From positions 1 through 64,000 of the forward strand of contig NW_026729309.1 of assembly GCF_030272615.1 (NCBI RefSeq): a stretch of 64,000 bases of DNA, read 5' to 3'. A program made the position numbers and the translations under genes. Below are positions 11,364 to 23,000 of the stretch, piece after piece (position 1 is the stretch's first letter; each line of letters begins with the position of its first letter). The DNA comes from Cryptomeria japonica (taxonomy: Eukaryota > Streptophyta > Pinopsida > Cupressales > Cupressaceae). Below the pieces are notes generated by a model. That model saw nothing but the letters and a program-made list of their open reading frames with translations, made no database searches and was not told the origin of the DNA.

Positions 11364-13492
11364 TTCTAAGAGCACCTTGTGCACCAAAATCAGATATTGA
11401 CGCTATTCACTCTAGAATCGGGACTTACATCTTGAAACGTTGTTGTGCCTCCAAACATTGATTTTGATGCTCTAAAACTGGGTCTTTGGAGGCACAAGCT
11501 CCGAAATGAGCTTCTAAGAGAATGATGTGCGTCAAAATAGAATTTTAACACTACAGGCTTCGGAATAGGGACTTGCTTCATGAAACCTTGTTGTGCTTCA
11601 AAACATTGATTTTTAATTTCCAAAATCAGGGCTTTCAAGGCACAAGTTTCGAAATGAGGTTCTAAGAGCATGTCGCACATCAAAATTGTGTTTTGATGCT
11701 ACCGACTCTAGAATAAACACTTGTGTGTTGAAACCTTGTTGTGCCTCCAAACACTAATTTTTATGCTCCAAAAATGAGGCTTTTGAGGCACGACCTCCGA
11801 AATGAAACAGGGTCCGAAATAGGGACTTGCTTTATGAAACCTTGTTGTGCCACCAAACACTGATTTTGATGTTCCTAAATCAGGGCTTTCAAGGCAAAAG
11901 CTCCGAAATAAGGTTCTAAGAGCATGATGTACATCAAAATGGCGTTTTGATGCTACCGACTCTGGAATTGGGACTTGTGTCTTAAAACCTTGTTGTGCCT
12001 CCAAACACTAATTTTTATGCTCCAAAAACAAGGCTTCTGAGGCACAACCTCCGAAATGAGATTCTAAGAACACCATATTTGTCAAAATCGTGTTTTGACG
12101 CTATCATCTTGAGAATCGAGACTTGTGTCTTGAAACCTTGTTGTTCCTTTAAACATTGATTTTTATGTTTTGAAACTGGAGCTTTCAAGCCACACACTCT
12201 GAAATGAGGTTCTAAGAGCACGATGTGCATAAAAATCACGTTTTGACAATACAGGCTCCAGAATAGGGACTTGTGTCTTCACATCTTGTTCTGCATCCAC
12301 AAACCAATTTCGATGCTTTGAAACAAAAGATTTTGAGGCATAAGCTCCAAAACAAGGTTCCTAGAACACGATCTGCTTCAAAATCAAATTTTGACGCTAC
12401 CAGCTTCGCAATTAGGAGTTGCATCTTGAAACCTTGTTGTGCCTCCAAACATCAATTTTGGTGCTCCAAAACTGGGAAAATAGTTTTCTAAAAGCACAAT
12501 GAGCATCAAAATTGAATTTTGATGGTACTGGCTTTATAATTGGGGTTTGCATCTTGAAACCTTATTGTGCCTCAAAACACTAATTTTGATGCTCTGAAAA
12601 TGAGGCTTTCGAGGCACAAGCTTCGAAATGAGGTTCTAAGAGCATGATGTGAGCCAAAATCAAATTTTGACGCTATTGACTCTAGAATCCGGACTTGCAT
12701 CTTGAAACGTTGTTTTGCCTACAGACATTGATTTTGATGCTCTAAAACTCGGTCTTTCAAGCCACAAGCTCCGAAATGAGGTTCTAAGAGCACGATGTAC
12801 ATCAAAATTGTGTTTTGACGCTACTCACTCTGAAATTGGGACTCGTGTCTTCAAACCTTGTTGTGCCTCCAAACACTATTTTTTATGCTTCAAAAATGAA
12901 CCTTTTAAGGAACAACCTCCTAAATGAAGTTCTAAGAACACTATGTTTGTCAAAATCGTGTTTTGACGCTGTTAGCTTGAGAATCGGGACTTGTGTCTTG
13001 AAACCTTGTTGTGCCTTTAAACATTGATTTTAATGTTTTGAAACTGGAGCTTTCGAGTCCACACGCTCTGAAATGAGGTTCTAAGAGCACGATGTGCATT
13101 AAAATCATGTTTTGACACTACAGGCTCCGGAATAGGGACTTGCATATTGAAAGCATGTGGTGCCTCCAAACACCAATTTCGATGCTCCAATACAAAGTTC
13201 TAAGAGCACAATGTGCATCAAAATCAAATTTTGAAGCTATCAGCTCCAGAATTAGGATTTGCATCTTGAATCCTTGTTTTGCCTCCAAACATCAATTTTG
13301 ATGCTCCAAAATTGGCGCTTTTGAGGCACAATTTCTAAAACAGGGTTCTAAGAGCACAATGTGCATCAAAATTGAATTTTGATGCTACTGGCTCTAGTTC
13401 GGGGCTTGCATGTTGAAACCTTGTTGTGCCTCAAAACATAGATTTTGATGCTCTGAAATTAGGGCTTTCGAAGCACAAGCTTCAACATGAGG
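11364..13492 (+). repeat. two rearranged HOR copies
   Basis: First copy: A 11364, B 11512, C 11660, an extra B fragment joined at about 11806 (AATGAAACAGGGTCC), C 11914, D 12062, E 12210, F 12358 and G near 12485. Second copy: A 12634 fused into C 12782 with B lost, D 12930, E 13079 (short), F 13198 and G 13346. Confidence 0.82.
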
Positions 13493-14524
13493 TTCTAAGA
13501 GGACGATGTGCACCAAAATCAAATTTTGACGCTTTTGACTCTAGAATCGGGACTTGCATCTTGAAACCTTGTTGTGCCTCCAAACATTGATTTTGATGCT
13601 CCAAAACTGGGTCTTTCGAGGCACAAGCTCCGAAATGAGCTTCTAAGAGAATGATGTGCATCAAAATGGAATTTTGATACTACAGGCTCCGGAATAGGGA
13701 CTTGCTTCTTGAAACCTTGTTGTGCCTCAAAACATTGATTTTGATGTTCCAAAATTAGGGCTTTCAAGGCACAAGCTCTGAAATCAGGTTCTAAGAGCAC
13801 AATGTACATCAAAATTGCGTTTTGACGCTACCGACTCTGGAATTGGGACTTGTATCTTGAATCATTGTTGTGCCTCCAAACACTAATTTTTATGCTCCAA
13901 AAATGAGGCTTTTGAGATAAAACCTCCGAAATGAGGTTCTGAGAACACCATGTTTTTCAAAATTGTGTTTCGACGCTATCAGCTTGAGAATCGGGATTTG
14001 TGTCTTGAAACCTTATTGTGCCTTTAAACATTGATTTTGATGTTTTGAAACTAGATCTTCCAAGCCACACTCTCTGAAACAAGGTTCTAAGAGCATGATG
14101 TGCATCAAAACCCGTTTTGACATTACAGGTTCCGTAATAGGGACATGCGTCTTGAAAGTTTCTTGTGCCTCCAGACACCAATTTTGATGCTTCGAAACCG
14201 AATATTTTTAGGCATAAGCTCCAAAACAAGGATCTAAGAGAGTGTGCGTCAAACTCAAATTTTAATGCTACCGCCTCCATAATCAGGACTTGCATCTTGA
14301 AACGTTGTTTTGCCTCCAAACATCGATTTTGATGGTCCAAAACTGGGGCTTTTGAGGCACAATTTCTATAACAGGGTTCTAAGAGCACAATGTGCGTCGA
14401 AATTAAATATTGATGCTACTAGCTCTAGATTTGGGGTTTGCATGTTGAAACCTTATTGTGCCTCAAAACACTGATTTTGATGCTCCAAAATCAGGGCTTT
14501 TGGAGCACAAGCTTCAACATGACG
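13493..14524 (+). repeat. HOR copy, complete 7-mer (1,032 bp)
   Basis: Starts are A 13493, B 13641, C 13789, D 13937, E 14085, F 14232 and G 14377, with the next A at 14525. The A monomer has the variant GACGCTTTTGACTC, shared with A monomers at 14525, 31322, 33602 and, in part, 60386. It is the second-best HOR reference. Confidence 0.92.
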
Positions 14525-15475
14525 TTCTAAGAGCACGACGTGCACCAAAATCAGATTTTGACGCTTTTGACTCTAGAATCGGGACTTGCATATTGAAACA
14601 TTGTTGTGCCTCCAAACATTGATTTTGATGCTCTAAAACTAGGTCTTTCGAGGCACAAGCTCCGAAATGAGCTTCTAAGAGAATGATGTGCATCAAAATA
14701 GAATTTTTACGCTACAGGCTCCGGAATAGGGACTTGCTTCTTGAAACCTTGTTGTGCCTCAAAACATTGATTTTGATGTACCAAAATCAGGGCTTTCAAG
14801 GCACAAGCTCCGAAATGAGGTTCTAAGAGCACGATGTACATCAAAATTGTATTTTGATGCTACCAACTCTCAAATTGGAACTTGTGTCTTGAAACCTTGT
14901 TCTACCTCCAAGCACTAATTTTTATGCTCCAAAAATGAGGCTTTTGAGGGATGACCTCCGAAATGAGATTCTAAGAACACCATGTTTGTCAAAATCATGT
15001 TTTGATGCTATCAGCTTGAGTATCGGGACTTGTGTCTTGAAACATTGTTGTGCTTTTAAACATTGATTTTGATGCATGTCCGGAATAACGACTTGCATCT
15101 TGAAAGCTTGTTGTGCATCCAAATAACAATTTCGATGCTTCGAAACTGAAGATTTTGAGGCATAAGCTCCAAAACAAGGTTCAAAGAGCACGATGTACGT
15201 CAAAATCAATTTTTGATGATACCGGCTCCAGAATTAGGACTTGCATCTTGAAACCTTGTTGTGCCTCCAAACATCGATTTTAATGATCCAAAACTGGGAC
15301 TTTTGAGGCACAATTTCTAAAACAGGGATCTCAGAGCACAATGTGCATCAAAATTGAATTTTGATGGTACTGGCTCTAGAATCGGGGCTTGCATCTTGAA
15401 ACCTTGTTGTGCCTCAAAACACTAATTTTGATGCTCTGAAATCGAGAATTTTGAGGCACAAGCTTCGAAATGAGG
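14525..15475 (+). repeat. HOR copy with D/E fusion
   Basis: Starts are A 14525, B 14673, C 14821, D 14969, F about 15180 and G 15328. D is joined to E at about 15075 (GATTTTGATGCATGTCCGG), deleting the end of D and the start of E. B has the private variant GATGTACCAAAATCAG, also found at 33849 and inverted near 44193. Confidence 0.88.
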
Positions 15476-16506
15476 TTCTAAGAGCACGATGTGCACCAAA
15501 TTCAAATTTTGACGCTATTGACTCTAGAATCGGGACTTGCATCTTGAAACCTTGTTGTGCCTCCAAACATTGATTTTGATGAGCCAAAGATGGGTCTTTC
15601 AAGCCACAAGCTCCGAGCTTCTAAGAAAATGGTGTGTGTCCAAATGGAATTTCAATGCTACAGGCTCTGGAATAGGGACTTGCTTCTTGAAACCTTGTTG
15701 TGCCTCAAAACATTGATTTTATTGATCCAAAACAAGGGCTTTCAAGGGACAAGCTCAGAAATGAGGTTCTAAGAGCACGATGTACATCAAAGTTGCGTTT
15801 CGATGCTACCGACTCTGGAATTGTGACTTGTGTCTTGAAACCTTGTCGTGCCTCCAAAGACTAATTTTTATGCTCCAAAATCGAGGCTTTTCAGGCACGA
15901 CCTCCAAAATGAGGTTCTAAGAACACCATGTTTGTCAAAATCGTGTTTTGACGCTATCAGCTTGAGAATCAGAACTTGTGTCTTGAAACCTTGTTGTGCC
16001 TTTAAACATTGATTTTGATGTTTTGAAACCGCAGCTTTCAAGCCACGTGCTTCGAAACGAGGTTCTAAGAGCACGATGTGCATCAAAATCACATTTTGAC
16101 ACTACAGGCTCCGGAATAGGGACTTGCATTTTCAAAGCCTGTTGTGCCTCCAAACACCAATTTCGATGTTTCGAAACCAAAGATTTTGATGCATAAGCTC
16201 CAAAACAAGCTTCTCTGAGCATGATGTGCGTCAAAATCAAATTTTAATGCTATCGGCTCTAGAATCAGGACTTGCATCTTGAAACCTTGTTGTGCCTCCA
16301 AACATCGATTTTGATGTTCCAAAACTGGGGGTTTTGAGGCAAAATTTCTAAACCAGGGTTCTAAGAGAACAATGTGCATCAAAATTGAATTTTGATGGTA
16401 TTGGCTTTAGAATCGGGGATTGGATCTTAAAACCTTATTGTGCCTCAAAACACTGATTTTGATGCTCCGAAACCGGGGCTTTCGAAGCACAAGCTTCGAA
16501 ATGAGG
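15476..16506 (+). repeat. HOR copy, complete 7-mer (1,031 bp)
   Basis: Starts are A 15476, B 15619, C 15767, D 15915, E 16063, F 16211 and G 16359, with the next A at 16507. Every interval is 148 bp except A, which is 143 bp because its end is shortened (CTCCGAGCTTCTAAG). Confidence 0.92.
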
Positions 16507-18445
16507 TTCTGGGAGCATGATGTGCGCTAAAATCAAATTTTAACGCTATTGACTCTAGAATCGGGACTTGCATCTTGAAACCTTGTTGTGCCTCTAAACA
16601 TTGATTTTAATGCTCCAAAATTGGGTCTTTCGAGGCACAAGCTCCGAAATGAGCTTTTAAGAGAATGATGTGCGTCAAAATAGAATTTTGTAGCTACAAG
16701 CTCCAGAATAGGGACTTGCTTCTTGAAACCTTGTCGTGCCTCAAAACATTGATTTTCATGTTCCAAAATTAGGGATTTCAAGGCTCAAGCTCCGAAATGA
16801 GGTTCTAAGAGCACGATGTTCATCAACATTGTGTTTTGATGGTACCGACTCTGGAATGGGACTCGTGTCTTGAAACCTCTTTATGCCTCCATACAATAAG
16901 TTTTATGCTCTGAAATGAGATTCTAAGAACACCATGTTTTTCAAAATTATGTTTTGACGCCATCAGCTTGAAAATTGAGACTTGTGTCTTGAAACCTTGT
17001 TGTGCCTTTAAACATTGATTTTGATGTTTTTAAACTGCAGCTTTCGAGCCACACGCTCCGAAACAAGGTTCTAAGAGCATGCACGATGTGCATCAAAATC
17101 ACATTTTAACACTACAGGCTTCGGAATAGGGACTTGCGTCTAGAAAGCTTGTTGTGCCTCCAAACACCAATTTTGATGCTTCGAAACTGAAGATTTTGAG
17201 GCATAATCTCCAAAACAAGGTTCTATGAGCACGATGTCTGTCAAAATCACGACTTGCATCTTGAAACGTTGTTGTGCCTCCAAACATCAATTTTGATGCT
17301 CCAAAACTGGGGCTTTTGAGGCACAATTTGTAAAATAGGGTTCTAAGAGCACAATGTTCATCAAAATTGAATTTTGATGCTACTGGCTCTAGAATCGGGG
17401 CTTACATTTTGAAACCTTGTTGTGCCTCAAAAAGCTGATTTTGATGCTCCAAAATCGGGCATTTCAAGGTACAAGCTACGAAATGAGGTTCTAAGAGCAC
17501 GATGTACGACAAAATCAGATTTTGATGCTATTGACTCTAGAATCGGGACTTGAATCTTGAAACCTTGTTGTGCCTCCAAATATTTATTTTGATGCTCCAA
17601 AACTTGATCTTTTGAGGAAAAAGCTCCGAAAAAGCTCCAAATGATGTGCGTTAAAATTGAATTTTTATGCTATAGGCTCCGGAATAGGGACTTGCTTCTT
17701 GAAACCTTATTGTGCCTCAAAACATTGATTTTGATGTTCCAAAATCAGGTTCTAAGAGCTCCAAAATGAGGTTCTAAGAGCATGATGTACATGAAAATTG
17801 CGTTTTGACGTTTTCGACTCTTGAATTGGGACTTGTGTCTTGAAACCTTGTTGTGCCTCCAAACACCATGTTTGTAAAAATCGTGTTTCGACGCTATCAG
17901 CTTGAGAATCGGGACTTGTGTCTTGAAACCTTGTTGCGCTTTAAACATTGCTTTTGATGTTTGGAAACTAGAGCTTTCGAGCCACACGCTCCAAAACGAG
18001 GTTCTAAGAGCACGATGTGCATCAAAATCATGTTTTGACACTAAAGGCTCCAAAATAGGGAGTGGAATCTTGAAAGGTTGTTGTGCCTCCAGACACCAAT
18101 TTTGATACTTCAAAACCGAAGATTTTGAGGCATAAGCTCCAAAAAAAGGTTCTAAGAGCACGATGTGCATCAAAATCAAATTTTGACGCTACTGGCTCCA
18201 GAATTAGGACTTGCATCTTGAAACAATGTTGTGCCTCCAAACATCAATTTTGATGCTCCAAAATTGGGGCTTTTGAGGCACAATTTCTAAAACAGGGTTC
18301 TAAGAGCACAATTTGCATCAAAGTTGAATTTTGATGCTACTCGCTCTAGAATCGGTGCTTGCATCTTGAAACCTTGTTTTGCCTCAAAACATTTATTTTG
18401 ATTCTCCGAAATCGGGGCTTTCAAGGCACAAGCTTTGAAATGAGG
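16507..18445 (+). repeat. two HOR copies with deletions
   Basis: First copy: A 16507, B 16655, C 16803 (118 bp), D 16921, E 17069 (152 bp, with an extra ATGC in AGCATGCACGATG), F 17221 (120 bp) and G 17341. Second copy: A 17489, B with its start deleted near 17640, C 17772 truncated into D near 17866, E 18002, F 18150 and G 18298. The 4-bp insertion is diagnostic for this super-repeat. Confidence 0.87.
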
Positions 18446-20070
18446 TTCTAAGAGCACGATGTGCACCAAAATCAGATTTTCACGCTATTGACTCTAGAAT
18501 TGACACTTACATCTTCAAACATTGTTGTGCCTCCACACATTGATTTTGATGCTCCAAAACTAGGTCTTTCGAGGCACAAGCTCTGAAATGAGCTTCTAAG
18601 AGAATGATGTGTGTGAAAATGGAATTTTGACGCTACAGGCTCCGGAATAGGGACTTGCTTCTTGAAACCTTGTTGTGCCTCAAAACATTGATTTTGATGT
18701 TCCAAAATCAGGGCTTTCAAGGCACAAACACTGAAATTAGGTTCTAAGAGCACGATGTACATCAAAATTGCGTTTTGACACTACCGACTTTGGAAATGGG
18801 ACTTGTGTCTTGAAACCTTGTGCCTCAAAACACTAATTTTTATGCTCCAAAAATGAGGCTTTTGGGGCAGAACCTCCGAAATGAGGTTCTGAGAACACCA
18901 TATTTTTCAAAATTGTGTTTCGACGCTCTCAGCTTGAGAATCGGGACTTGTGTCTTGAAACATTATTGTGCCTTTAAACATTGATTTTGATGTTTTGAAA
19001 CTAGAGCTTCCAAGGCACACGCTCGAAAAGGAGGTTCTAAGAGCACAATGTGCATCAATATTGAATTTTGATGCTACTGGCTCTAGAATTGAGGCTTGCA
19101 TCTTGAAACCTTGTTGTGCCTCAAAACATTGATTTTGATGTTCTGAAACTGGTTCTTTCAAGGAACAAGCTTTGAAATGAGGTTTTAAGAGCACAATGTG
19201 CATCAATATTGAATTTCGACGCTAGAAGCTCCAGAATAGGGACTTGCTTCTTGAAACCTTATTGTGCCCCAAAACATTGATTTTGATGTTCCAAAATCAG
19301 GGCTTTCAAGGCATAAGCTTCGAAATGAGGTTCTAAGAGCACAATGTACATCAAAATTGCGTTTTGACCCTACCGACTCTAGAATTGGGACTTGTGTCTT
19401 GAAACCTTGTTGTGCCTCCAAACACTAACTTTTATGCTCCAAAAATGTGGCTTTTGAGGCACAACCTCCAAAATGAGGTTCTAAGAACACCATGTTTGTC
19501 AAAATCATGTTTTGATGCTATCAGCTTGAGAATCGAGACTCGTGACTTGAAACCTTGTTGTGCCTTTAAACATTGCTTTTGATTGTTTGAAACTGGAGCT
19601 TTCGAGCCACATGCTCTGAAATGAGGTTCTAAGAGCACGATGTGCATCAAAATCATGTTTTGACACTACAGGCTTTGGAATGGGCACTTGCGTCTTGAAA
19701 GCTTGTTGTGCCTCCAGACACCAATTTTGATGCTTTGAAACCAAACATTTTTAGGCATAAGCTCCAAAACAAGGTTCTAAGAGCACGATGTGTGTCAAAC
19801 TCAAATTTTAACACTACCGGCTCCATAATCAGGACTTGCATCTTGAAACCTTGTTGTGCCTCCAAATATCGATTTTGATGCTCCAAAACTGAGGATTTTG
19901 AGGCACAATTTCTATAACAGGGTTTTAAGAGCACAATGTGCATCAAAATTTAATTTTGATGCTACTGGCTCTATTATCGGGGCTTGCATCTTGAAACCTT
20001 GTTATGCCTCAAAAAACTGATTTTGATGCTCCGAAACCAGGGCTTTTGAGGCACAAGCTTTGAAATAAGG
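18446..20070 (+). repeat. 11-monomer HOR variant
   Basis: Starts are A 18446, B 18594, C 18742, D 18887, G 19035, a G/B chimera 19183, C 19331, D 19479, E 19627, F 19775 and G 19923, with the next A at 20071. The total is 1,625 bp, close to 11 x 148. E and F are skipped in the first cycle, and A is replaced by the G/B chimera in the second. Confidence 0.87.
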
Positions 20071-23000
20071 TTCTAAGAGAAAGATGTCTACCAAAATTAG
20101 ATTTTGACGCTATTGAATCTAGAATCGAGACTTGCATATTCAAACCTTGTTGTGACTCCAAACATTGATTTTGATGCTTCAAAATTGGGTCTTTCGAGGC
20201 ACAAGCTCTGAAATGAGCTTCTAAGAGAATGATGTGCGTCAAAATTGAATTTTGACGCTACAGGCTCCGGAATAGGGACTTGCTTCTTCAAATCTTTTTG
20301 TGCCTTAAAACATTGATTTTGATGTTCACAAATCAGGGCTTTCAAGGCACAAGCTCCGAAATGAGGTTCTAAGAGCATGATGTACATAAAAATTGCATTT
20401 TGATGCTACCCACTGTGGAATTGGGACTTGTGTCTTGAAACCTTGTTGTGCCTGCAAACACTAATTTTTATGCTCCAAAAACGCGGCTTTTGAAGCACAA
20501 CCTCCGAAATGAGGATCTAACAACACCATGTTTGTAAAAATTGTGTTTCGACGCTATCAACTTGAGAATCGGGACTCGTTTCTTGAAATGATGTGCGTCA
20601 AAATCTAATTTTGATGCTACAGGCTACGGAATAGGGACTTGCTACTTGAAACCTTGTTGTGCCTCAAAACATTGATTTTGATGTTCCAAAATCAAGACTT
20701 TCAAGGCACAAGCTCCGAAATGAGGTTCTAAAAGCACGATATACATCAAAATTGCGTTTTGACGCTACCGACTCTGTAATTGGACTTGTGTCTTGAAATC
20801 TCTTTGTGCCTCCAAACACTAATTTTTATGCTCCAAAAAGGAGGCTTTTGAGGCACGATCTCCGAAATGACGTTCTAAGAACACCATGTTTGTCAAAATC
20901 GTCTTTTGACGCTATCAGCGTGAGAATCGGGACTTGTGTCTTGAAACCTTGTTTTCCCTTTAAACATTGATTTTAATGTCTTGAATCTGGAGCTTTCGAG
21001 CCACATGCTCAAAAATAAGGTTCTAAGAGTGAGATGTGCATCAAAATCACGTTTAGAAACTACAGGGTCCGGAATATGGACTTGCATCTTGAAAGCTTGT
21101 TGTGCCTCCAAACACCAATTTTGATGCTTTGAAACCGAAGATTTTGAGGCATAAGTTCCAAAACAAGGTTCTAAGAATTAGGACTTGCATCTTGAAACCT
21201 TGTTGTGCGTCAAACCACTAGTTTTGATGCTCCGAAACAGGGACTTTTGAGGCACAAGCTTCGAAATGTGGTTTTGAGAGCACGACGTGCACCAAAATAA
21301 GATTTTGACACTATCAGCTTGAGAATCGGGACTTGTGTTTTGAAACCTTGTTGTGCCTTTAAAGATTGATTTCGATGTTTTGAAACTTGAGCTTTCAAGC
21401 CACATGCTTTGAAATGAGTTTCTAAGAGCACGATGTGCGTCAAAATTATGTTCTGACACTACAGGTTCCAAAATAGGGACTTGCGTCTTGAAAACTTATT
21501 GTGCCTCCAAACACCAATTTTGATGATTCTAAACCAAAGATTTTGAGGCATAAGTTCTAAAACAAGGTTCTAGGAGCACGATGTGTGTCCAAATCAAATT
21601 TCGACACTACCAGCTCCAGAATCAGGACTTGCCTCCAAACATCGATTTTGATGCTCCAAAATTGGGGCTTTTGAGGCACAATTTCTAAAACAGGGTTCTA
21701 AGAGCTCAATGTGCATCAAAATTGAATTTTGATGCTACTGGCTGTAGAATCAGGGCTTGCATCTTGAAACCTTGTTGTCTCTCAAAACACTAATTTTGAT
21801 GCTCCAAAACAGGAGCTTTTGAGGCACAAGCTTCGAAATCAGGTTCGAATAGCACGATGTGGAGCAAAATTAGATTTTGATGCTATTGACTCTAGAATCG
21901 GAACTTGCATCTTGAAACCTTGTTGTGCCTCCAAACATTGATTTTGAAGCTCCAAAACTAGGTCTTTTGAGGCACAAGCTCCGAAATGAGCTTCTAAGAG
22001 AATGATGTGCGTCAAAATGGAATTTTGACGCTACAGGCTCTAGAATAGGGAATTGCTTCTTGAAACCTTGTTGTCCCTCAAAACATTGATTTTGATGTAC
22101 AGGCTCTGGAATAGGGAAATGAGCTTTTTGTGGCACAACATTCGAAATGAGGTTCTAAAACACGATGTTTGTCAAAATAGTTCTTTGACACTATTTTGAT
22201 GCTACTGGCTCTAGAATCGAGGCTTGCATTTTGAAGCCTTGTTGTGCCTTCAAACATTGATTTTGATGCTAAAAAACTGGTTCTTTCGAGGCACAAGCTC
22301 CGAAATGAACTTCTAAGACAATGATGCGCGTCAAAATAGAATTTTGATGCTACAGGCTCCGGAATTTTGACGCTACAGGATCCAGAATAGGGGCTTGTGT
22401 TTTGACGCTATCAGCTTGAGAATCTGGATATGTGTCTTGAAACCTTATTGTACCTTTAAACATTGATTTTGATGTTTTGAAACTGGAGCTTTCGAGCCAC
22501 ACACTCTCCAAAACGAGGTTCTAAGAGCAGGAATTGCATCAAAATCAGGTTTTGACACTACAGGCTCCAGAATAGGGACTTGCGTCTTGAAAGATTGTTG
22601 TGCCTCCAAACACAAATTTTGAGGCTTAACCTCCAAAACAAGGTTCTAAGAGCACAATGTGTGTCAAAATCAAATTTGGATGCTACCAGCTCCAGAATCA
22701 GGATTTGCATCTTGATACATTATTATGCCTCCAAACATCAGTTTTGAAGCTCCAAAACTGGTGCTAACAATTTCTAAAACATTGTTAGCACAATGTGCAT
22801 CAAAATTGAATTTTTATGCTACTGGTTGTAAAATCGGGGCTTGCATCTTGAAACCTTGTTTTGCCTCAAAACACTGATTTTAACGCCAAAATCAGATTTT
22901 AACGCTATTGACTCTAAGATCACTATGTGCGACAAAATCAGAATTTAACGCTATTGACTCTAGAATCGGGACTTGCATCTTGAAACCTTGTTGTGTCTCC

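Noticed and set aside
22096-22200. Scrambled region as a separate small mobile element
   Set aside because: All pieces can be read as fragments of B, C, D and G monomers. No terminal repeats or target duplication are visible.
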